DNA of 64,000 nt from JBBQKG01 sp038326655 (GTDB taxonomy: Bacteria > Actinomycetota > Thermoleophilia > Solirubrobacterales > JBBDJG01): the NCBI GenBank assembly GCA_038326655.1, contig JBBQKG010000007.1, positions 46,650 through 110,649 on the forward strand, given 5' to 3'. Positions 57,737 through 64,000 of the stretch are shown here, one piece after another. The notes under the pieces are model-generated. The model had not been told where the DNA came from and made no database searches. It worked only from the letters and a program-made list of their open reading frames with translations. Both the position numbers and the translations under genes were made by a program. Within the stretch, counting starts at the first letter, position 1. Each line of letters starts with the position of its first letter.

Positions 57737-60304
57737 CTACGGGATGAAGACGCCCTGGCGGGCGAAAAGCGTGTCGTCGGAGGGCGTCGAGACGTCGCCG
57801 TCGGACCCGCCGTCGTAGACCTCGACGGCCTCGAGCTCCCATATCGCTCGGTCGCCCGCGCGGACCCCGCCGGGCACGATCGCGTTGAAAGTCGTGTTGG
57901 CGCTGCAGGTCGAGCCGACGCTGCCGGCGGCGGTCGCGCCACACGCCGCGTCGACGGGGAACCGGAAGTCGGCCACGGTGCCGCTCTCCCCCGGGCCGTT
58001 GTTACGATCGGTGATGCGCACGATCGACTGTGCACGGATCCCTCCCGTGTAGTCGGTCAGGCTGCCCGCGTTGCGCACGTCGCTGATCGAGAGGGTGGCG
58101 TGAACGTCCCCCGGGACGACGTCGAGCCGGAGAGACCCGACCGAGTTGGTCGGCTCGCCGTTCGCATCGGACGTGCCCACGGTCAGGAAGCCGGACGTCT
58201 GGGACGGCGAGGCGCACGATGGGAACGCAAGCGGCGCGCCGTGCGTCCGGTTCGAAGCCGTGCACTCCTTGTAAGAGGGAACGAGCGACATGCGCAGCGG
58301 CGTTGCTCCCTTCGGCCGCGCGTAGCGCGACCGCGGATCCGGCAGGAGCAGCTCGACGTTGCGGTCCGCGGGGGTGCCCTCTCCGGTGCCGCCGCCCTTC
58401 TGCGGGTCGTTGTAGGCGAACTCGCGATTGAGCGAGGCCATCTGGTCGATCGAGAAGCTCTGCGCCGAGGTGCCCGGCGCAGGCGTCCCCGTCGCCGCCG
58501 AGTGGTCGACCGCGGTGCCGAAGATCGAGAGCGTGCCGTCGTGGTTGTCCATCACCTCGAGCAGGCGGCTCTGCGAGGGCCAGTCGGCCTCGGCGGCCGT
58601 CTTGATGTTCCAGAACCCGCTGCCGTCGCCCCGTGCGTAGGGGAGCACCTGGTTCACGTGCGAGTGGCCCGCCACGAACGCGATCACGTTCGGGTGCGCG
58701 AGCAGCAGCTCGGACACCGTCTCGGTGGTGTCGCCGGGCTCGCGTTGGCTCGGCTCGCCGAGATGGACCGGCGTCGAGGTGCGCGGGTCGAGATCGCAGC
58801 CGGGATTGGGGTCGTGGCCGTGGCCGTCGTCGGCGCCCGTGCAGGGCGGCGCGAGCTCGTCGGGCTCGGGGTTGTTGAGGCTGGTGATCGCGTGGTGGCC
58901 AAAGAGCACGACGAGCTCGTTGCCGGCCGCGGCCGCGTCGAGCTGGCCGCGAAGCCACTGGAACTGCGGGTCGTCGACGTTCCCGTCGGAGGAGTGCTGG
59001 CTTACGACGCCGCCCTCGCCGACCGTGTCGAGCGCGATGAACCTGAAGCCCGGCTTGGGGCTCCACGAGTAGTAGGCCGCGGCGCCGCCCGAGGCGGCGT
59101 TCTGCTGCGGGTCGACGTACCCGAAGCCGTGACCGTCGGCCTGCCCTGCGAGCGGCGGCTCGTGCAGCGCCTTGTACTGAGCCGTGCTGACGAACTGCCG
59201 GTTCGGGTCGGGTGGAACGAGCGCCACCTTGGTGGGGTCGTTCTGGAGCAGCGAGCCGAGCAGCGCCGGCGTCAGGTTCTGGATCGCGCTCTGGAGCGAG
59301 TTGAACTGCTGCGAGGCGGCGACGGGCTTGATGCAGCCGGTCGCGACGTCCTCGAACGAGCGGTTCGCGGACGCGTTGCCCTGCACGAGCCCGTCGTGGT
59401 TGCCGAGCGCGACGTAGGAGGGGACGTGGAGCCCTTCGGCCTGGAAGGACTGCTGAGCCCGGTCCATCAGGCCGGGATAGGAGGGCCAGGCGCTGAACGC
59501 GCCACGCGGGTCGTTGGGGTCATAGAAGTCGGGGTCCGGGCCCTCGACGTAGTCGTTGTAGTCCTGCACGCCGGTGTACCTGGCGGCCTCGCCGGTGCCG
59601 GGCGTGCCGGGGGGACAACCCGCGTAGTCGGCCGGGTTGCTGCTGCCGCTGTTCGGGTCCAGGGAGCCTCCCTCGAGCAGCTTCACCACCCACTGGGCCT
59701 CGTTTCGTTCCTGGTTGTCGAGCGAGTCGCCGGTCGTGATCGCAAGATCCATGTGGGCGCGGGAGCCGTCGCCCTGCGCGACGGGGCTGGCCGGGACGAA
59801 GTCGTTGATCTGATGGACGATGCGATCGATCATCTGCGGGTGAAGCGCCTCCTGCGGCCGCCACGCCGCCGTGGCGAACTGGCTCGGGTCCTGGTCCGAG
59901 GTCGGATCGAGGAATTCCACACGGGCCGGTGACTCCTCGTCTGCGAGCTGGAAGTCGGTGAGCTGGGAGAGGTAGAGCAGCGAAGTGCGCCGCTGCGCCC
60001 GCCCGGGCTCCGCGAGCGACGCGCCGGGCGTCAGCTCACGCGCGGTGTATGGCTCGCCGGGACCCGTTTCAAGGTTGTAGTAGGCGCTCTTGTCGCGCGC
60101 GCCCGCTGGAAGGCAGCCCGAGGTCGCGGGGTCCTTCGCGCAGATCGTCGCGTCGACGGTGGTGTGGCCCTCGACGTCGGTCGAGAGGTGCGTCGCCCAC
60201 GACACCGCGACGCCCACGCAAAGCAAGAGCAGCGCAGCGGGCAGCACGAGTAGCGAGCGCTTGAGCCGCGCCCGCGGACCCTCCCAGCCTGCATGCAATG
60301 ACAT
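57737..60304 (-). CDS. Exported metallophosphoesterase (TIGR03767-like) with novel C-terminal domain
   Basis: 855 residues. N-terminal membrane anchor/signal (LLVLPAALLLLCVGVAVSWA). Calcineurin-like core: DLAITTGDSLDNQERNE, YVALGNHDGLVQGN, LVVLFGHHAITS and AFVAGHSHVNQVLPY provide the metal/phosphate ligands, and LTDFQLADEESPARVEF belongs to the same family pattern. Residues about 661-855 form the same C-terminal domain as in the sugar dehydrogenase. ATG at 60304; divergent from the repeat protein with 161 bases between. Confidence 0.9.
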   Translation of the reverse strand: MSLHAGWEGPRARLKRSLLVLPAALLLLCVGVAVSWATHLSTDVEGHTTVDATICAKDPATSGCLPAGARDKSAYYNLETGPGEPYTARELTPGASLAEPGRAQRRTSLLYLSQLTDFQLADEESPARVEFLDPTSDQDPSQFATAAWRPQEALHPQMIDRIVHQINDFVPASPVAQGDGSRAHMDLAITTGDSLDNQERNEAQWVVKLLEGGSLDPNSGSSNPADYAGCPPGTPGTGEAARYTGVQDYNDYVEGPDPDFYDPNDPRGAFSAWPSYPGLMDRAQQSFQAEGLHVPSYVALGNHDGLVQGNASANRSFEDVATGCIKPVAASQQFNSLQSAIQNLTPALLGSLLQNDPTKVALVPPDPNRQFVSTAQYKALHEPPLAGQADGHGFGYVDPQQNAASGGAAAYYSWSPKPGFRFIALDTVGEGGVVSQHSSDGNVDDPQFQWLRGQLDAAAAGNELVVLFGHHAITSLNNPEPDELAPPCTGADDGHGHDPNPGCDLDPRTSTPVHLGEPSQREPGDTTETVSELLLAHPNVIAFVAGHSHVNQVLPYARGDGSGFWNIKTAAEADWPSQSRLLEVMDNHDGTLSIFGTAVDHSAATGTPAPGTSAQSFSIDQMASLNREFAYNDPQKGGGTGEGTPADRNVELLLPDPRSRYARPKGATPLRMSLVPSYKECTASNRTHGAPLAFPSCASPSQTSGFLTVGTSDANGEPTNSVGSLRLDVVPGDVHATLSISDVRNAGSLTDYTGGIRAQSIVRITDRNNGPGESGTVADFRFPVDAACGATAAGSVGSTCSANTTFNAIVPGGVRAGDRAIWELEAVEVYDGGSDGDVSTPSDDTLFARQGVFIP

Positions 60305-60465
60305 TCCGGCGATCCCCCCTCACGCCTGGAGCAGATCGGGACAATAGTCATGGGCTGATTCGCGGTCAAGGCCCAGGGTGGAACGCGGCAGTCGATTGGG
60401 GCTAGGATTGCCCTGCGGGATTCGTGGATTCGACGGAACGGAGAAGATTGGCTCGCGGGAGGTCC

Positions 60466-61830
60466 ATGGCGCATTCGCGTCCCATCTCAATCGCCGGCGC
60501 ACTGCTGGCGACGCTCGCTGCGCTTTTCGCGCTGGCGGCTTTCGCGGACGCTGCGATGGCGACCCCCGTCTTTCTTTCGGCCTACAACGTCTCAGACGCC
60601 GGCAACGACGCCTTCGAGCCGCAGGTCCTGGTCGACCAGAGCGGCAACACGCTGATGGCCTGGACCAGGTCGGACGGCACGAACACGCGGATCCAGGCGA
60701 AGTTCCGCGCCGCCGACGGTACCTCCGGCCCCACCGAGACGCTCTCCGATCCGGGCCAGAACGCCTCCGAGCCGCAGATCGCCTTCGACGCGAGCGGGAA
60801 CGCGCTCGCGGTGTGGTCGCGGTTCGACGGCACGAGCATCCGGATCCAAAGCGCCTTCAGGCCGGCCGGCGGCAGCTTCGGCGGGCTGCAGACGATCTCC
60901 GCTGCCGGCCAGAGCGCCAGCCGCCCGCAGGTCTCGTTCGACTCGGCGGGCAAGGCAGTCGCGGTCTGGGAGCGCACCGACGGGACGAATCTGCGCGTGG
61001 AGGCGGCCGTGCGGCCCGCCAGCGGCAGCTTCGGCGCCGTCCAGGTGCTCTCCGAGCCGGGGCAGGACGGGTTCGAGCCGCAGGTCGTGGCGGGCCCCAA
61101 CGCCGACGCCAACGCCGCCGTCGTGTGGACGCGCTCCGACGGCACGAAGCTTCGGGTCCAGTCCTCCCGGCGCCGTGACGTGCTCGGCTACCCGCGCCCG
61201 AAGGGGGCAACACCGCTGCGGGCATCGCTCGTCCCCGCCTACGAGCCGTGCGGTGCGCCCAACCGCTCGCACGGGGCGCCGCTGGCATTCCCGTCCTGCA
61301 ATCCGCCTGTGCAGAGCTCGAGCGTGCTGACGGTCGGCACCGTGGATGCAAACACCTTCGACGCAAACTCGATCGCATCCGTCAAGGTCGACGCGATCGT
61401 CGGAAACCCGGGCAACACCGTGGACGACGCAGACGTCAAGGTCACCCTCTCGATCACCGATGTCAGGAACAGGCCGTCAGGCTCCGACTACAGCGGCCGC
61501 CTGCTCGGCACGGCGCCGCTTCAGCTCACCGACCGCGACAACGCGGACGAGTCCCCAGAGACCGGAACGGTGCAGACATTCCCATTCCAGGTCCCCGTCA
61601 ACTGCGTCGCCACGGCCGCCGCCGGGATCGGCGGGGCCTGCACCGCCTCCACGACCTTCGACGCGCTCCTGCCGGGAGCGGTCGGAGAGGGTCAGCGCTC
61701 GATCTGGGAGCTGGGCCAGTTCGAGGTCAAGGACGCCGGCCCCAACGGCACCGGCTACGCCGCCTGCCCGCCCACCTGTGGGGACGGCGACGAAACGGTG
61801 TTCATGCGCCAGGGCATCTTCGTCCCCTAG
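60466..61830 (+). CDS. Exported repeat protein with novel C-terminal domain
   Basis: 454 residues from ATG 60466 (GTG at 60424 would add 14). Signal peptide ALLATLAALFALAAFADA, then four tandem ~50-residue repeats with the pattern P-Q-V-x-x-D-x-x-G-N-A-x-A-V-W-x-R-x-D-G-T-N (for example GNALAVWSRFDGTSIRIQS and GKAVAVWERTDGTNLRVEA), probably beta-propeller-like blades. The last ~213 residues are the C-terminal domain shared with the two other exported proteins. Function unknown; surface binding is the natural guess. Confidence 0.75.
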   Translation: MAHSRPISIAGALLATLAALFALAAFADAAMATPVFLSAYNVSDAGNDAFEPQVLVDQSGNTLMAWTRSDGTNTRIQAKFRAADGTSGPTETLSDPGQNASEPQIAFDASGNALAVWSRFDGTSIRIQSAFRPAGGSFGGLQTISAAGQSASRPQVSFDSAGKAVAVWERTDGTNLRVEAAVRPASGSFGAVQVLSEPGQDGFEPQVVAGPNADANAAVVWTRSDGTKLRVQSSRRRDVLGYPRPKGATPLRASLVPAYEPCGAPNRSHGAPLAFPSCNPPVQSSSVLTVGTVDANTFDANSIASVKVDAIVGNPGNTVDDADVKVTLSITDVRNRPSGSDYSGRLLGTAPLQLTDRDNADESPETGTVQTFPFQVPVNCVATAAAGIGGACTASTTFDALLPGAVGEGQRSIWELGQFEVKDAGPNGTGYAACPPTCGDGDETVFMRQGIFVP

Positions 61831-61856
61831 GCCCAGGGCACGACGGCCCGGCAGCC

Positions 61857-62570
61857 CTACGGGACGAGAATCGTGAACGCGGCAGAGTTCGGGACCGGAC
61901 CGGCCGTCACTACGCCAATCTGGCCGGCGGCGCAGCCCGTGCCCGTGGAGTCGACCGCCGCGAAGAGGCTTGAAAGCGACCCGGTCGAGAGCCCCAGGTC
62001 GATGCTCACGATGGGCGAGGTCGCGGTGACGTCGATGCCGGCTACCGAAACGCAGTAGCGATCGTTCGCAGGGCGGTCGACGCCGGTCACGCCCGCGCTC
62101 CGTGATGCGACCACCTCGGCGGTGTCCGGCCTGACCGTGGCGAAGGCACGGGCTGAGCCCGGCGCGCCCTGGAATCCCCGCGGGCCCGTCGGGCCGGTGG
62201 CGCCATTGGTGCCGTTGGTCCCGTTCGTGCCGCCTGCGCCGGTGGCGCCCTGCAATCCCACGGGCCCGGTCGGGCCCAGCGGGCCGGCCTCTCCGTCCTC
62301 GCCCTGCGGGCCGTCGAGGCCCTCGGAGCCGCGCGGTCCCTGTGGGCCGGTGGGCCCCGCGCGACGGGCGAGGCTCAGCGAGTGTGCCGACGTGCGGTTC
62401 GCCCGCTTCGCGATCCGAAGCGCCTGCTGGGCGACCTTGAGCGCCTTCGCGGGCGGATCGGGCATTCCCAATGCCGGCGCGACCCACCCTGCGACAAGCA
62501 GCGCAACGGCCGCGAGTGCCGTTGCCAGCACCCGCTTCCGCACGCTCAGTCGTTTCGAGATAGATCGCAT
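61857..62570 (-). CDS. Exported collagen-like repeat protein
   Basis: 237 residues, signal sequence VLATALAAVALLVAGWVAPALG, then a helical segment (AKALKVAQQALRIAKRANR), a collagen-like Gly-X-Y region of about 65 residues (GPTGPQGPRGSEGLDGPQ...) and a C-terminal beta-type domain ending AAFTILVP. Typical of exported actinobacterial fibre/stalk proteins. ATG at 62570. Lies 26 bases from the 3' end of the convergent repeat protein. Confidence 0.85.
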   Translation of the reverse strand: MRSISKRLSVRKRVLATALAAVALLVAGWVAPALGMPDPPAKALKVAQQALRIAKRANRTSAHSLSLARRAGPTGPQGPRGSEGLDGPQGEDGEAGPLGPTGPVGLQGATGAGGTNGTNGTNGATGPTGPRGFQGAPGSARAFATVRPDTAEVVASRSAGVTGVDRPANDRYCVSVAGIDVTATSPIVSIDLGLSTGSLSSLFAAVDSTGTGCAAGQIGVVTAGPVPNSAAFTILVP

Positions 62571-62608
62571 CCTGGGCTTCCGTGCCCGATTCCGGTGAGC
62601 GTCGGCGG

Positions 62609-63199
62609 CTAGCCGCCGACTCCCTGGGACTGGGCGTTGCCGACCTTGATCGCGAGGATCTTCGTATCGGACGCGCTCCAGCTGCCCGAGCTTGTCCGGC
62701 ACGAGAGGGTGACCGGGCCGGGCTGTGTGAACGTGTGCGCGAGCTGAAGGTTGTGCGCCTCGCCCGTGCCGTTCGCACGGAGTCCCCGGTTCGACTCGTC
62801 GATGCTCGCCTCCGCCGTCAGGCGGCAACGCGAGGAGTCCTGCTGATCGCTCTGGAGATCGATCTTCGCGAAGATCACGTACGCGCCAGGCGCGACGCTG
62901 AGGGCGGCGACCGACGTGTAGTTCTGCGACGGCGCGACTCCCGACGGGCCCGCGTCACGCGATGCCTGGAAGGCGGCCGAGTTCAGCGGCGTTGCGTTCG
63001 AGGACTGGAGCAGGCCCTTCTTGAGGTCCTTGGCCCTGAGCGAGTAGTTCTTGATGTCGGCGCTCGTGACGGTGTTGTTCTTGATGTTCTTGCCGGTGAT
63101 CCGAAGCGCTGCATACGACGTGCCGCTAAGGGCGATGAACAACGCGATCGTCGCGATCAGATTGGCGTAGGAAAGCCTGAAGCGGCCTCTGAAACGCAT
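62609..63199 (-). CDS. Exported protein with SYANLIAT-type N-terminus
   Basis: 196 residues. N-terminal anchor LSYANLIATIALFIALSGTSYA followed by ITGKNIKNNTVTSADIKNYSL, a lead I associate with very many exported proteins in Solirubrobacterales; then an uncharacterised beta domain (VAALSVAPGAYVIFAKIDL ... PGPVTLSCRTSS) that resembles the end domain of the collagen-like neighbour only loosely. ATG at 63199; 38 bases upstream of the collagen-like gene, same strand. Confidence 0.78.
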   Translation of the reverse strand: MRFRGRFRLSYANLIATIALFIALSGTSYAALRITGKNIKNNTVTSADIKNYSLRAKDLKKGLLQSSNATPLNSAAFQASRDAGPSGVAPSQNYTSVAALSVAPGAYVIFAKIDLQSDQQDSSRCRLTAEASIDESNRGLRANGTGEAHNLQLAHTFTQPGPVTLSCRTSSGSWSASDTKILAIKVGNAQSQGVGG

Positions 63200-63383
63200 G
63201 CAAATGCCTCCTGAGGTGGGATGTCGTCCGTGACAACGGGGGAATGGGACGGCCAAGACCCGGCCAGCGGCCGGCCATAACGAATATACCTCCGCTTCGG
63301 AGGTGTGTGCCACCCCTTTTCGACGGGCTCACCGGCGCCGGGCTGAACCTGCACGGCCCGCCGCCCGGCGAGCTACCCTGGGT

Positions 63384-63436
63384 AAGTCCGCTTCCCACTG
63401 CGGGAGTGGACAGCGAATCCACAAGCACACGGACTT
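63384..63436. other. Switch-like inverted repeats
   Basis: Outer arms AAGTCCG (63384-63390) and CGGACTT (63430-63436) enclose two mutually exclusive inner stems, CCACT/AGTGG (63395-63409) and GTGGA/TCCAC (63406-63422), which share the GTGG segment. The layout resembles a conformational RNA switch; the class is not recognised, and the strand of transcription is unknown. Confidence 0.45.
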
Positions 63437-63442
63437 GTGCGG

Positions 63443-63478
63443 GCCGGCGGCCGCTCCTGGATGGGAGTGGCCGTCGGC
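63443..63478. repeat. GC-rich hairpin
   Basis: Arms GCCGGCGGCC (63443-63452) and GGCCGTCGGC (63469-63478) with an inner CTCC/GGGAG pairing; one mismatch. No T-tract on either side. Confidence 0.55.
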
Positions 63479-63491
63479 AGTTGTGGACCGC

Positions 63492-63535
63492 AAAAGAAAC
63501 GGCGCGGATGCCCCTGGGAAGCACACCCGCGCCGT
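63492..63535 (-). terminator. Intrinsic terminator, minus strand
   Basis: Perfect 9-base arms ACGGCGCGG/CCGCGCCGT (63527-63535 and 63499-63507) followed on the minus strand by TTCTTTT. No gene on the minus strand between this and the next upstream terminator. Confidence 0.75.
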
Positions 63536-63639
63536 GAGTCGAGGGCCGAGAATCCCCCCGAAGGCTTTGTGCGGAAAGCGTACGAAGCCCGGCCGGGACC
63601 TGCCACTTCGACTGGTCGGGAAGGCCGGACTTTGCGGGG

Positions 63640-63680
63640 AAAAACGGCGGCGCGACCTCCCAGGGAGGGGCCCGCCGCCG
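63640..63680 (-). terminator. Intrinsic terminator, minus strand
   Basis: Arms CGGCGGCG (63673-63680) and CGCCGCCG (63645-63652) with an inner CCTCC/GGAGG pairing, followed on the minus strand by TTTTT. The stretch upstream (63690-63790) is unusually AT-rich and could host a promoter for a short RNA. Confidence 0.75.
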
Positions 63681-63810
63681 CCACATCGAGCTTCTTCATC
63701 GCACTGTTATCCGTGCCGACCGAACCTAATCGGAAGCGCACCGGGTTGCTACTTAGTTTTATGCAAGGAGCGCCCGAAATGTTTTTCTGAAGCCGGGAGT
63801 GATCGTGCGC

Positions 63811-63847
63811 AAAAGCGAACGCCCGGCTTGTCGAGGGCCGGGCGTTC
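63811..63847 (-). terminator. Intrinsic terminator-like hairpin, minus strand
   Basis: Perfect 11-base arms GAACGCCCGGC/GCCGGGCGTTC, 9-base loop, followed on the minus strand by GCTTTTGC. Third in the series with the two above. Confidence 0.65.
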
Positions 63848-64000
63848 AACTCATCCAGGGAGTGTCGTCGCCGCCCCAATAATCACCCCCCTGGGCCGGT
63901 CGAAATCTCACCCAGGGTGAAGGGGCCGTAGGTTTTGTCCGGCAGCCTTTCGACCCTCGCTTGGTCAAGCGGACCGAGGCGAGGAGAGGGATGTGGTGGA

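Larger units (their letters stand above)
63200..64000. other. 800 bases of hairpin-rich non-coding DNA at the right edge
   Basis: Contains no credible gene. Holds the promoter/leader of the 62609 gene (a hairpin ACCTCCG/CGGAGGT at 63288-63304 next to TATATT), a switch-like fold at 63384-63436, and at least four further hairpins listed separately. A GAGGAGAGGG box and ATG at 63991 on the plus strand may start a gene cut by the window end. Confidence 0.6.

Noticed and set aside
63370..63640. c-di-GMP-I (GEMM) riboswitch
   Set aside because: CCGCAAAGTCCGGCC is reminiscent of the GEMM core, but the tetraloop receptor and partner stem are not found.

Overview
The window is a GC-rich, gene-dense chromosomal segment from an actinobacterium, most likely class Thermoleophilia (Solirubrobacterales or Gaiellales relatives). 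This is inferred from the Ku/LigD pair, the yebC-ruvCAB-secDF-recJ-rel core block, an F420-type LLM oxidoreductase, an ECF42 sigma factor with a DGPF partner, frequent TTG/GTG starts overlapping upstream stop codons, and several secreted protein families I associate with that class. No rRNA, CRISPR array, prophage or intact insertion sequence is visible. One tRNA (Met, anticodon CAU) is present.

Layout. 0-10 kb: Ku and a polymerase-less LigD (end joining), a TlpA-like thioredoxin, a CorA transporter, an SRPBCC protein, and then a SAM-I riboswitch controlling a threonine-synthase-family enzyme plus a GG-ending MoaD/ThiS-like sulfur carrier. Divergent from that lies a HIT hydrolase, phosphohexomutase, metallo-beta-lactamase-fold hydrolase and lipid kinase cluster. 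10-23 kb: on the minus strand, yebC, a TetR regulator, ruvC-ruvA-ruvB, a zinc-ribbon/PAS protein, a fused secDF, a long recJ and a bifunctional rel. 23-35 kb: an enolase-superfamily gene and a damaged potA-D-B-C polyamine transporter, divergent from a catabolic cluster (class III aminotransferase, PucR regulator, saccharopine-dehydrogenase-like protein, alanine dehydrogenase, aldehyde dehydrogenase). The logical flow is polyamine uptake, transamination to pyruvate, oxidation of the aldehyde, and recycling of alanine to pyruvate.

35-46 kb: a fumarylacetoacetase-family hydrolase, an NlpC/P60-type wall hydrolase behind a cyclic-di-AMP (ydaO) riboswitch, pdxS-pdxT with an M29 aminopeptidase, an RpiR regulator, an AlkA-like glycosylase with an SRPBCC partner, an amber-interrupted lipoprotein, an MpsC/DUF2294 protein, and the ECF42/DGPF pair with a recognisable autoregulatory promoter. 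46-64 kb: mostly cell-envelope and exported proteins. These are a PQQ-type sugar dehydrogenase with a PKD domain, a membrane zinc peptidase beside a thioredoxin-like lipoprotein, a metallophosphoesterase, a repeat protein, a collagen-like protein and a small exported protein. Between them are an acyl-CoA synthetase/SDR pair, an LLM oxidoreductase and a glycosyltransferase. The last 800 bases are non-coding and rich in hairpins.

The most interesting points are: (1) the SAM riboswitch - ThrC-like - sulfur-carrier operon, which reads as a methionine (homocysteine) pathway rather than threonine synthesis; (2) a C-terminal domain of about 200 residues shared by three otherwise unrelated exported proteins, which I cannot assign to any named family; (3) the c-di-AMP riboswitch whose closing helix appears to cover the ribosome-binding site of a wall hydrolase; (4) the pot operon, broken by one frameshift and one deletion; and (5) hairpin families and a structured right edge that I cannot name. 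Boundaries and families were read by eye from sequence; no database search was possible.
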